A stretch of DNA of 54,712 nt, from positions 1 to 54,712 of the forward strand of contig CADCLS010000011.1 of assembly GCA_902802375.1 (NCBI GenBank), given 5' to 3'. The notes under the pieces are model-generated. The model saw only the letters and a list, made by a program, of their open reading frames with translations. It searched no databases and had not been told where the DNA came from. Below, one piece after another: positions 16,673 through 24,286 of the stretch. Position 1 is the stretch's first letter; each line of letters starts with the position of its first letter. Both the position numbers and the translations under genes were made by a program. The stretch comes from Oscillospiraceae bacterium. GTDB lineage: Bacteria; Bacillota; Clostridia; Oscillospirales; Acutalibacteraceae.

Positions 16673-17857
16673 TTATGCCGCGGCAACGGTGATTGTCGCA
16701 ACAGTTGTCTCTACTGCAGGAATGCCGTCAACAGACAGTTTGCAGAAGTAATAATACGCACCGGCCTCAAGGTCGGTAGGTATTGTCATACTGGCACTCG
16801 TAGCCCCGGCAATCCTCTTAGCACCACTCTTATCGGTGCCGTCAGCTTCATACCACTGATAAGAAAGTGTACCTGAAGCCGCGCTCGCGGTAACGCTTAC
16901 GCTGCCGGAAATAGAGCCTTCAGTCTTAGAAGCATCAGCGGGCTGCGCACTTATAGTAACTGCAGGCGATACCCACGCCCACACCGCATTCATACCACTC
17001 TTCTTTACAAATACATCGTAATAGATGCGGTAATCAAACTTATATGCATCTGCATCAATGTTATTTTCCGGGGTAAATATTCTCATCTGTTCGGTTTTCT
17101 TTACAAGATGAGCGCCGTTTTTCGGCATAACAAGCATATAAATGCTCTTTGCATTTGCCGCCGGTGTAAAGCCGCCGTTGCCGGTGGTGTTGAATGTATA
17201 CGCGGTTTTCATTCTTTCGCTTACAACCGGAATGAGACTAACGCCGTTAAGCGAATTAACACGGAGATTTACATCACCCTGTTTGAAGTCGCTGACGGTA
17301 ATCATACGGGTAATCTCGGTTGAATTCATAAACTTTGCATAAATACGGCTGTCAAGGAAAGCTACAAGCTCTTCATCGAAGCCAACATTGGTGCGTACTT
17401 CATTTATAAGGTTATTGAGAGCCTCAAACGGCTTTGAAACATCGCCGTCAATGAGCTGACCTTTAAGATTTGCCACACCCGCAAGTTTTGAAAGAACATA
17501 AGCGTCGCACTCGGGTACTACTTTTGTTCTTACATACTCACCGAGAATTTTACCTGCAAGAGAGGCAATACCGGTCTCGTCCATATCCTCACGGTCTATC
17601 TGCACCGAGCGAGCACGGTCCATCTGCATGGTATAAGATGTATTGCTGACTGTTATAGCGCCCCTTGTAAAGCCCGTATCACGGTCGTAGTCTACAAGAC
17701 CTTGGAAATCAATGTCCGGTACTATAACCGTTTTTGCGCCCACAAATTTAGTGCGGAAATTGTTGTCAACAAAAAAGCCTGTTACGCTTTTCTGTTCAAA
17801 CATTTTATCGAGTTCCCCCGAATATCTAACTGCATTTTCAAGTGAATTGATAGGCAT
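16673..17857 (-). CDS. Major capsid protein (HK97-fold) with C-terminal Ig-like domain
   Basis: A 394-residue protein. Residues 1-295 match the layout of Gram-positive phage coat proteins: MPINSLENAVRYSGELDKMF, a beta section TSYTMQMDRARSVQIDRED, the spine helix LAGKILGEYVRTKVVPECDAY, and a C-terminal strand FDYRIYYDVFVKK. Residues about 296-394 form an Ig-like domain (SYQWYEADG, then ASMTIP and GAYYYFCKLSVDG). Such domains decorate the capsid surface and can bind mucus or sugars. The scaffold gene lies upstream, as expected. The capsid role is well supported; the purpose of the Ig domain is inferred. Confidence 0.88.
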   Translation of the reverse strand: MPINSLENAVRYSGELDKMFEQKSVTGFFVDNNFRTKFVGAKTVIVPDIDFQGLVDYDRDTGFTRGAITVSNTSYTMQMDRARSVQIDREDMDETGIASLAGKILGEYVRTKVVPECDAYVLSKLAGVANLKGQLIDGDVSKPFEALNNLINEVRTNVGFDEELVAFLDSRIYAKFMNSTEITRMITVSDFKQGDVNLRVNSLNGVSLIPVVSERMKTAYTFNTTGNGGFTPAANAKSIYMLVMPKNGAHLVKKTEQMRIFTPENNIDADAYKFDYRIYYDVFVKKSGMNAVWAWVSPAVTISAQPADASKTEGSISGSVSVTASAASGTLSYQWYEADGTDKSGAKRIAGATSASMTIPTDLEAGAYYYFCKLSVDGIPAVETTVATITVAAA

Positions 17858-17882
17858 TTTTTATTCCTCCTTAAATTTTAAC

Positions 17883-18713
17883 CTATTTCCCCCACACACC
17901 GGCGCTGAATACATCCCCGAGAGCGTTACTGTTATTCTCTTGGGTCTTCATCTGTCCGGCACTGGCGGTGCTTGCCGCTTCCTCTATTTTTTTTGCGGCA
18001 TCAATCTGTTTTTCTTGTTTTCTTAGCCACAAAAGGTACGCAGAGAGCAAATCTCTTTTACCGCTTGCGGCGTCGCGGATAACGCTGTCGGGTAGCTTTT
18101 CATATTCCGGTACTTCGGGTATTTCCGCTTTAAGCGAGATATACTCGTCAGCAAGACGCGAGCTTATTTTTTCTTTATTCTGCTCTTCAGCCTTTTTAGC
18201 TTCATCAGCACGGGCGTCAAGCACCTTCTGATAATCCGCCTGTTGCTTTTCCCGGTATATGCGCATACCGATTTCAACGCTTTCTTCATCGTCACCGTAC
18301 ATTTCCATGAGCTTTTCACGCTGCTCTTTTTCAGGAATTGAAATCATTTCCTCAACGAGCTTATCAACGCTAACACCTTTAAGCGCTGCCGCATAATCGA
18401 GCTTGCTGAAAATTCCTTTTTTGGTATTCTCATACTGTATCCCGATTTGTGCAAACTGCCGCGCCTCGTCTTCGCTCAGAGCGCGGTCCTCATGGTTGTA
18501 TCTGACTGTCATAAACGGCGCGGCAGTTTCCCCGGTATCGGTATGGTTGCCGTCGCCTTCGTTTTCTGCCGCTTCGGTGTTTTCACCTTCCGTTTCATTG
18601 CCTTCCGCTTCAGAGCTATCATTTTGATTTTCCCCTTCGGTTTCCGGCTGTTGTTCGGTATCGGGCGTGGTGGGCTCGCTACCTTCGGTTAAGACCTCAT
18701 TAGTCTCTTCCAT
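17883..18713 (-). CDS. Probable capsid scaffold protein
   Basis: A 276-residue protein. Residues 1-65 are extremely acidic (Glu, Asp, Asn, Thr), and the rest is charged and helical with long coiled-coil stretches. It sits immediately upstream of the major capsid gene, the usual scaffold position. The C-terminal NALGDVFSAGVWGK is a possible capsid-binding tail. No protease domain is visible. Assignment is by composition and context. Confidence 0.7.
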   Translation of the reverse strand: MEETNEVLTEGSEPTTPDTEQQPETEGENQNDSSEAEGNETEGENTEAAENEGDGNHTDTGETAAPFMTVRYNHEDRALSEDEARQFAQIGIQYENTKKGIFSKLDYAAALKGVSVDKLVEEMISIPEKEQREKLMEMYGDDEESVEIGMRIYREKQQADYQKVLDARADEAKKAEEQNKEKISSRLADEYISLKAEIPEVPEYEKLPDSVIRDAASGKRDLLSAYLLWLRKQEKQIDAAKKIEEAASTASAGQMKTQENNSNALGDVFSAGVWGK

Positions 18714-18774
18714 ATTTCACTTCTCCTTTCCCATGGTGAGGGAATTATTTATTAAACGCTAAATGCGGTTAATA

Positions 18775-19077
18775 CTATTCGTTCTTTTCCTGCACTTGAC
18801 CGTTATAGGTCAAAAAATTCTTAAGCTGGCGTTCCTTTAGCTTTCGCGTTTTTTCTGTATCATCATCGGCCCCTGTCTCGCGCTTACTTTCTCGCTCAAA
18901 ATATGCAGATTTTTTTACAAATATCATATCTTGTGTGCCTCTTAAAAGAGTTATCGTATCGGCAATATCTGCCGAAATATTATTAAGCTTCTGCTCAGTT
19001 TTCTCGGCTTTATATAAAAGCAAAACGATAATCACAAAAAGCAAAATAATAATTATCGCTAATGTTAAGTTAACCAT
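18775..19077 (-). CDS. Small membrane-anchored phage protein
   Basis: A 100-residue protein. Residues 4-23 form one hydrophobic helix, followed by a charged coiled coil and a Lys/Glu-rich tail. Its ATG overlaps the terminase stop codon in a TGATG arrangement. A membrane-anchored coiled coil between terminase and scaffold is not a standard head protein. It might be an accessory packaging or assembly factor. Holin is less likely with a single helix at this location. Function unknown. Confidence 0.55.
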   Translation of the reverse strand: MVNLTLAIIIILLFVIIVLLLYKAEKTEQKLNNISADIADTITLLRGTQDMIFVKKSAYFERESKRETGADDDTEKTRKLKERQLKNFLTYNGQVQEKNE

Positions 19078-20405
19078 CAGAAATATCCTCCTTTGAAATC
19101 TTCGGCGCTAAGACCGTGCGCCTTTTCGTAATATTGCTCGGCGGTCGGCCGGCGTTTGATATTCGGGTCCTGAGGCTTAAAGAATTTAACATCCTCAAAT
19201 GCATAACGCATGGCATCCATTAAGTGATTATCCCTGTCTACCGGCAGAGCTTTGCCGCCGAATTGCCGCTTCTCGTCATAGGTATAGGTTGATAATTCTG
19301 CTATGGTAGCCGTGCAAGTAGGATTTATAAACATTTTGTATTCCTGAATTTCCGAAATACCGTGTAATATGCTGTCGCGACCTTTAACACTCGGCGCAAT
19401 CCTTGATATTCCAAGCCGCCTCAAATCATCATTTGATTTAGGCTCTGCGCTGTCGGCTCTGATGCGCTCTTTGCTAAAACCCTTGCGAATAATCATATTT
19501 GCAATATCAGAGTTAAGCATCCTTGTTTTGCAACTTTCTTCATACACATATAAAATTTTGTCTATCGGATTTACCGTTAAAGCGATAAAGGCGGTCGGGT
19601 CGTTTGTATAACCGTAGTCAAGCCCGAAGAAGCTTTTCCACTTCCATTTTTCCGCTTCAGGTATATCGAGCGCCTTGATTTCCCAGTTATCATATACAAG
19701 CCCTTCGGCTATACCCCAGTTACCAAGACCGGCAACATCATATTTGCGCGGATTTGTATCTTTCATCCGCTTAAATGTTTCGCGGTCGGTATCGTCAATA
19801 AACTCGTTTATGAGATAATTTGTTGTAAATGTCTGAACGGCACTGCTCGTCTTATCAAAAAAGCGGCTTTTTAGCCAGTGCTTATCACTCCAAGGGTTAA
19901 ATGTGAGCGTTGTCTGCTTAAACAGTGTCTCGGGTATATAACCGCGCGGCATGGATAAATCCAACTTATCAAAATCCGCTTCACTGCCTATTTCAAAAGC
20001 TTCCTCTATCCACACAAAGCAAAGATAACCTTTTGATACTGTTGTTGATGCAAGCTTGTTTACATCATCAAAGCCCCGGAACAATATCTTTTGCCCAGTA
20101 GGAATGTATGTCATTTCAACCGGCGAAACCTTATTTTCCCACAGCTGCGCAACTCCAAGCCTCTCTTGCGCCCAGGATAACTGCGCAAATGTACTGTCCC
20201 GGTGTGTGTTCATTGTCCGGCGCACCACAAGCAGATTACTGTCCGGATACTTCATAAGCCGATAGATGAAGTTGAGCGCCGTTGTAGCGCTTTTTTTAGA
20301 AGCCTTACCGCCTTTTAACACACGGTACCGCGCTTTACAATTCCAATAATCTTTATATCCTTTGCCGACGATATCCGGTAAATATATACGATTGGCGCTA
20401 TTCAA
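19077..20405 (-). CDS. Terminase large subunit
   Basis: The motor ATPase and nuclease of DNA packaging. The Walker A-like segment GGKASKKSATT is near the N-terminus, and Walker B FVWIEEAFEIG follows. The RNase H-like nuclease domain contains FGLDYGYTNDPTAF, then IRADSAEPKSNDDLRRLG and DNHLMDAMRYAF. This is the PBSX/Terminase_3 type. The frame is open to an ATG at 20450, but that start lies deep in the small-terminase gene. A TTG at 20405 has GAAGGTG upstream and overlaps the small-subunit stop as TTGAATAG, so I prefer it. About 442 residues, a normal length. Confidence 0.92.
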   Translation of the reverse strand: MNSANRIYLPDIVGKGYKDYWNCKARYRVLKGGKASKKSATTALNFIYRLMKYPDSNLLVVRRTMNTHRDSTFAQLSWAQERLGVAQLWENKVSPVEMTYIPTGQKILFRGFDDVNKLASTTVSKGYLCFVWIEEAFEIGSEADFDKLDLSMPRGYIPETLFKQTTLTFNPWSDKHWLKSRFFDKTSSAVQTFTTNYLINEFIDDTDRETFKRMKDTNPRKYDVAGLGNWGIAEGLVYDNWEIKALDIPEAEKWKWKSFFGLDYGYTNDPTAFIALTVNPIDKILYVYEESCKTRMLNSDIANMIIRKGFSKERIRADSAEPKSNDDLRRLGISRIAPSVKGRDSILHGISEIQEYKMFINPTCTATIAELSTYTYDEKRQFGGKALPVDRDNHLMDAMRYAFEDVKFFKPQDPNIKRRPTAEQYYEKAHGLSAEDFKGGYF

Positions 20406-20784
20406 GTTTGTTTTCACCTTCGATAAATACAACCGCACCGCCCAGGTCAACTTTTTGCTTATATAAGCCTTTCAGCTCAAAGAAAAGCTTTTGAGCACTC
20501 GTATCGCCTTTTTTTGCTCGACTTATCGTCGCGCGCCATACATTTGCAGTCTCGCTGTCTGTGTATTCTTTGATGAGATAAGCGACAAAATCGAGATAAT
20601 CGCTATCCTCCTGCCACCGGTAATATGTGGCGCGTGACACCCCGATTTCTTCACAAGCTTTTGTAATATTTCCGTCATATTCCGGCGAAGTAATATATAA
20701 AGCCATTTGGCGCTTTTTGCCCTTTACCGCCGGGAAATAACCTCTTTTATCGTTTTTGTCACATTTTGTCTCGATTTTGTTCAC
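20398..20784 (-). CDS. Terminase small subunit
   Basis: The DNA-recognition subunit of the packaging motor. The core is a helix-turn-helix, NITKACEEIGVSRATYYRW, followed by a helical oligomerisation region (ETANVWRATISRAKKGDTSA). It is directly upstream of the large subunit. The start is uncertain. The frame extends to 20922, but that part contains a terminator hairpin and is unlikely to be translated. GTG at 20784 is used here, and ATG at 20706 is the shortest choice. Neither has an ideal ribosome binding site. Confidence 0.78.
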   Translation of the reverse strand: MNKIETKCDKNDKRGYFPAVKGKKRQMALYITSPEYDGNITKACEEIGVSRATYYRWQEDSDYLDFVAYLIKEYTDSETANVWRATISRAKKGDTSAQKLFFELKGLYKQKVDLGGAVVFIEGENKLE

Positions 20785-20861
20785 CGCCTTTTTATGTGTT
20801 TTGCGCGCGGGCGTATATTTGTACCTGCGCGCACACGAACCCAAAAAAACCGCATGAAAAA

Positions 20862-20884
20862 AGCAACCCGAAAAATAGGTTGCT
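20862..20884 (-). terminator. Rho-independent terminator ahead of late genes
   Basis: AGCAACC and its complement form a 7-bp stem around an 8-base loop, followed on the minus strand by TTTTTT. It separates the early regulator gene (20946) from the terminase genes. Late transcription must therefore start after it or read through it by antitermination. Confidence 0.75.
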
Positions 20885-20945
20885 CTTTTCACTATACTAA
20901 TTTTACCACAAATTACTGACAAAAAAATGACATGTTTTTTTCTGA

Positions 20946-21362
20946 TTAAAGCTCTATCTTTTCAAGAGCTTTTTTATGTATTCGGTAAATGTGCCGAAGA
21001 CTATAATTAATTTTTAAGGATAATTCTTCAATATCCGCTTCACTACCTGAAAGATATATTTCCTTCATTACATCACGCGCTTGCGGACTTTTTAGTTTGT
21101 CAATCGCCGCTTCAATTTTTTCTTTTAATCGGATGCGCTCGGCATTAAGCTTTTTAATATCCGCTTCGAGCTTATCCATTTTTTCAACAAATCTTTCGGT
21201 TTTGGTTCCGTCCGGCGCACCGGAAGGCGTTTTGTCAGTGCAAGGCAATGAAGCAATCGAGCCGAGCCACATTTCAGCCCTGCGCTCTTCAAGCAGATTT
21301 ATCTTTTTGCATAGGGTGTTATATTTTCTTAATTCTTTTTTCTTTTCTTTTACCGTTTTCAT
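20946..21362 (-). CDS. Phage late-gene regulator, DUF1492/ArpU/RinA-like
   Basis: A 138-residue helical protein. A long coiled coil (about 20-95) is followed by a sigma-region-4-like helix-turn-helix, YSLRHIYRIHKKALEKIEL, at the C-terminus. This build is typical of DUF1492 and of RinA/ArpU-type activators that turn on packaging and structural genes in Firmicutes phages. It is the last gene before the terminator and the terminase operon, the usual place for such an activator. It may bind in the 20785-20945 gap. Confidence 0.75.
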   Translation of the reverse strand: MKTVKEKKKELRKYNTLCKKINLLEERRAEMWLGSIASLPCTDKTPSGAPDGTKTERFVEKMDKLEADIKKLNAERIRLKEKIEAAIDKLKSPQARDVMKEIYLSGSEADIEELSLKINYSLRHIYRIHKKALEKIEL

Positions 21363-21579
21363 ATGCCTGCCTCTTTGCCTCCACCATATAACATAAATTT
21401 ATAAACTGCCCGTATGTAAACCGGCAGCGGTGCCGGGAATTGTACAGTTCCACAAACCGCACCACTGTTCGAGTGCTTTTTGACCTGACAAGAACTCGGA
21501 GTGTTTCACACTCGTCACATAGCAGTCGCCGACCGTCCGTCTGAGCTTCACAGAAAATACATGCCTTTTTTGTCTTCAT
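21319..21579 (-). CDS. Small zinc-binding phage protein
   Basis: An 86-residue protein with CIFC near residue 7 and CDEC near residue 20, a likely treble-clef or zinc-ribbon site. A basic helical C-terminus ends in KRKEKRIKKI. It overlaps the following regulator gene by 44 nt in another frame. Function unknown; a nucleic-acid or protein adaptor is plausible. Confidence 0.6.
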   Translation of the reverse strand: MKTKKACIFCEAQTDGRRLLCDECETLRVLVRSKSTRTVVRFVELYNSRHRCRFTYGQFINLCYMVEAKRQAYENGKRKEKRIKKI

Positions 21580-21584
21580 AATCT

Positions 21585-21974
21585 TTAACTTCCTATCTCG
21601 CGTTTACGCTTAATACTTAAACTCCGTTGAATTGATATTTTGCCGGAAGATGATATCTTGATATCAACATTCCCGGAGGAAGTTCCCACGCTGATTTTAT
21701 GTACCTCACCGCCCGGCATAAGGTCAATAGCTCGCGATAGTATATCAACAACTCGATTATCAATTTGTTTTAGCTTTTCGTCTTCGCTGTTCTCACATAT
21801 ATCCGCAAGCTCTAATTTTGCCGCGGCAGCGTGCTCTAAAAGCACTTGTAGTTTTCTTGCCCGATAACAATTACATGCTTTTGTACCTTCACTTAATAAC
21901 ACTTCTTCGGGTGTATCATCCGGGAAAGTTTCCATACTCACGCTACCGCAAAACTTACAAACCGCATTCTTCAT
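21585..21974 (-). CDS. Hypothetical phage protein with Cys-rich N-terminus
   Basis: A 129-residue protein with CKFCG at residues 6-10 and CNCY near 34, a plausible zinc site. A helical middle follows, then a C-terminal beta strand region (VDIKISSSGKISIQ). A strong GGGAGGTG site precedes the ATG, which overlaps the ParB stop in TAATG. No family is recognised. Confidence 0.6.
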   Translation of the reverse strand: MKNAVCKFCGSVSMETFPDDTPEEVLLSEGTKACNCYRARKLQVLLEHAAAAKLELADICENSEDEKLKQIDNRVVDILSRAIDLMPGGEVHKISVGTSSGNVDIKISSSGKISIQRSLSIKRKREIGS

Positions 21975-23305
21975 TACGCTTCACCTCCCTTATACGCCGG
22001 ATGCGTTCCGTCAAGCAACTGCTTTTCCATATCGGAGGTTTTATATCCGATGCTTTCAAGTCTTTTGTATATTTGGCAAATACGACTATTTTCATCTTTG
22101 GCGGTCGGCATATCTTCATAATAGCCACGGTTAAACATATCACATTTGGAACAATCACCCGAGCGATTCAAAAGCACCGCCAGCAGAACACGCCCCGGCT
22201 CGTTTTCTTTTGCTTTTTCAAAGTCGTTTCTATCGACATAGTAACTGTATTTTTCGGAGCTTGCTTCTAAAAACTCGTGTGTTTTATCAGCCCCGGCGGC
22301 ATAACCGTCTCCGGTTACCTGGTTAAATAGTATTTCAACCGCCCAGTCGCTCAACTCTTTTTCATAAAGCTTAACAGAATTGAAGCTTTTAACAAACTCA
22401 CACCGTAGCTCGAACGCTTGCTTTGATAGGCGTGTAAGCTCCCCGTTTGCTTTTCTGACCGCTTTTTCCTTTTTTGATAATTTCGGACCGTCTGCCTTTT
22501 GTTTTTGCTCTTTTTTGAAGATATAAAGGCTATTATATCTGACATTCCAATACAAATCTGTTTCCGGCAGACTATTTAATTTCTTTTCTGAAAAATCCTC
22601 GATGTCGCATTCCGAAACCTGTTCGTATCCGGACGACCATGAATATATATCTTTTTTCTCTACGGCGCCGAGTTGTTTCATTGCTTTTTTAATTATCGGC
22701 ATTTTTTCCTTTTCAACTTGCTTATCCTTAGCGTTACGAAGCTCATATTCAAAATTGTTTGTGCCGATTTTGTCAAGCAATTTATCTCGGGTCTTTTCGT
22801 CTTTGATTTCGGACACTTTCAGATAATCGTCAATAGTTCCGCCACGGCTCTCAGCGCCTTTCAGTTTCTCGCCGTTAAGCTTAGCAATTTTAAGCCGGCG
22901 GGAAACGGTAGAAATCGAAAGTCCGGTCTTTTCAGATATTGCCGCTTCGGTTTCGCCTAAATCAAACATCATCTGCATGCCTTGAGCTTGTTCAGATACT
23001 GTAAGGTCGCTTCGTTGCATATTTTCAAGCAGCATAGTAGCAATTTGGTCTTTCTCGCTCATTTCTACAACAGTGCACGGTACCACTGAAAGCCCTGCCT
23101 GTTTTGCCGCGGCAAGTCTGCGGTGGCCGATTATAACCGTGTATCCGTCTTCACCCGACGGCACACCTTTACCGCCTTCGATAACCGTCAGATTTTGCAT
23201 AATACCGTTTGCTTTAATGCTTGCAGCAAGCTCCGTAACACCCCCTACATCCCGCCTCGGATTATCCGGATGCGGATATATTTTTGATATTTCAATATTT
23301 TTCAT
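21974..23305 (-). CDS. ParB/Srx-fold DNA-binding protein
   Basis: The ParB N-terminal domain is clear: IYPHPDNPRRD, then IKANGIMQNLTVIEGG and IIGHRRLAAAKQAG, with ENMQRSDLTVSEQAQG and a helix-turn-helix (ISEKTGLSISTVSRRLKIA). These are the CTP-binding and DNA-recognition segments of ParB/Spo0J proteins. The start at 23305 follows AAAGGG and fits the domain better than the upstream in-frame ATG. The ~250-residue C-terminal part is phage-specific, with a CSKC segment near the end. No ParA partner is nearby, so a role in replication or transcription is as likely as partition. Confidence 0.8.
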   Translation of the reverse strand: MKNIEISKIYPHPDNPRRDVGGVTELAASIKANGIMQNLTVIEGGKGVPSGEDGYTVIIGHRRLAAAKQAGLSVVPCTVVEMSEKDQIATMLLENMQRSDLTVSEQAQGMQMMFDLGETEAAISEKTGLSISTVSRRLKIAKLNGEKLKGAESRGGTIDDYLKVSEIKDEKTRDKLLDKIGTNNFEYELRNAKDKQVEKEKMPIIKKAMKQLGAVEKKDIYSWSSGYEQVSECDIEDFSEKKLNSLPETDLYWNVRYNSLYIFKKEQKQKADGPKLSKKEKAVRKANGELTRLSKQAFELRCEFVKSFNSVKLYEKELSDWAVEILFNQVTGDGYAAGADKTHEFLEASSEKYSYYVDRNDFEKAKENEPGRVLLAVLLNRSGDCSKCDMFNRGYYEDMPTAKDENSRICQIYKRLESIGYKTSDMEKQLLDGTHPAYKGGEA

Positions 23306-23321
23306 AGTCTTTTCCCTTTCT

Positions 23322-23408
23322 TTATTTGTTTGCTGATAATAGCGCCGCAATCAAAAATCCCAAAACCGCCCCGATAACCATACCGAGTAAAAAAGTTAAA
23401 ATTTTCAT
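23322..23408 (-). CDS. Tiny membrane peptide, 28 residues
   Basis: One hydrophobic helix, LGMVIGAVLGFLIAALL, after a short start. Its ATG overlaps the stop of the preceding zinc-ribbon gene as ATGA, which points to translational coupling. It ends just before the ParB ribosome binding site. Function unknown. Confidence 0.5.
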   Translation of the reverse strand: MKILTFLLGMVIGAVLGFLIAALLSANK

Positions 23409-23623
23409 ACCTTGTGCCCCCAATCCAACTTTTGGCCACAAAACAAACAATACAAATACTCTACTCTTCCTCCGCAATTTGGACAGATGTATATTGGTTT
23501 TGTTATTACTTTTTTTGGTATCTGCTTTTCTACTGCCTCATCAATTAACTTTGCAAGCGCTCTGCTATCAACCGCTTCAGCAGTAGTTCTTTCTCTTATC
23601 CGCTTCACATCTTCGTATGTCAT
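23405..23623 (-). CDS. Small zinc-ribbon phage protein
   Basis: A 72-residue protein. An N-terminal helix is followed by ICPNCGGRVEYLYCLFCGQK, a four-cysteine zinc ribbon. It sits in a run of very small early genes with stop-start overlaps. The function is unknown; nucleic-acid binding or recruitment is typical for such ribbons. Confidence 0.65.
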   Translation of the reverse strand: MTYEDVKRIRERTTAEAVDSRALAKLIDEAVEKQIPKKVITKPIYICPNCGGRVEYLYCLFCGQKLDWGHKV

Positions 23624-23627
23624 AATT

Positions 23628-23747
23628 TCAAAACCACCTTTCCCACATCCACTTCATAAACTTATAACCAAGTCCAAAAAGAAAAAGTACAATTATTCCT
23701 GATATTGTTCCAACCGCCACGCAAAATATAAACTTCAAAAAGGCCAT
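23628..23747 (-). CDS. Small membrane protein, 39 residues
   Basis: A short frame with an excellent GGAGG site. Its ATG overlaps the stop of the ASCH gene in a TGATG junction. The protein has one hydrophobic helix (FIFCVAVGTISGIIVLFLFG) and a Trp/Arg-rich end (MKWMWERW). Position and coupling support a real gene; the function is unknown. Confidence 0.55.
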   Translation of the reverse strand: MAFLKFIFCVAVGTISGIIVLFLFGLGYKFMKWMWERWF

Positions 23748-24286
23748 CACAATTCCTCCACATAACACCACGACTGCGGCGGGTATATGAGTTTAAAAAC
23801 ATTTTTATAACTTTCATAAGAAGACCTTGAACCGCCTTTACCGTTATATATGCCGTAAAGCCAATCGTCATACGATAAACTGCCGTATCGGTAAAACTCG
23901 CCCAACTCTTTTGGCTTGTCATAGATCAAAAGATTATATATCCGAATTTCTGTAACAGTTTTTTTACCGCCGGCGGTATATTTCATCAGTTCGCCATTCG
24001 ATATGCACGCACGGCGCAGTAAGTCGAGCGGAACGCCCACATCAAGTTGTCCGTATCCCGTAATATTTCTTGCAATAAACTTGCCGATAACCTTGCCGCA
24101 GCCGCCATTCCTTTTGGTCTCGTAAATATAAGCACAGTAATTTCCATACACCGTAGGTGCCCTTAATCTCAACTCGCTTTTCTTAAACCCGGATTTGATA
24201 TTGTCTGTATGCGGCTTGTTTATCGAAAACATAACACATCTGCTATCTGATATCTGCAATCTGCCGTCTGATTTATCCTCCGTCAT
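23747..24286 (-). CDS. ASCH-domain protein
   Basis: A 179-residue protein. From about residue 18 it follows the ASCH/PUA-like layout: VMFSINKPHTDNIKSGFKKS, then RLRAPTVYG and a CAYIYETK strand, KVIGKFIARNI, and later EIRIYNLLIYDKP. ASCH domains bind RNA or modified nucleotides. Residues 1-17 come from a low-complexity ATCTG-periodic stretch and may not be part of the native protein; a start near VMFS is possible. It overlaps the replication gene by 14 nt. The biological role in the phage is unknown. Confidence 0.72.
   Translation of the reverse strand: MTEDKSDGRLQISDSRCVMFSINKPHTDNIKSGFKKSELRLRAPTVYGNYCAYIYETKRNGGCGKVIGKFIARNITGYGQLDVGVPLDLLRRACISNGELMKYTAGGKKTVTEIRIYNLLIYDKPKELGEFYRYGSLSYDDWLYGIYNGKGGSRSSYESYKNVFKLIYPPQSWCYVEEL
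24237..24271. repeat. Short ATCTG-periodic repeat
   Basis: About four units of the type ATCTG(N)3, in the overlap of two genes and the N-terminal part of the ASCH frame. It resembles the repeat at 27551-27586 in base pattern. Confidence 0.55.

Noticed and set aside
20785-20922. N-terminal extension of the small terminase to 20922
   Set aside because: The region contains a terminator hairpin and T tract, and the extra sequence is unlike small terminases.
23662-23922. 86-codon minus-strand frame
   Set aside because: It overlaps the ASCH gene and the 39-codon gene in another frame, and the latter two have good signals and coupled junctions.
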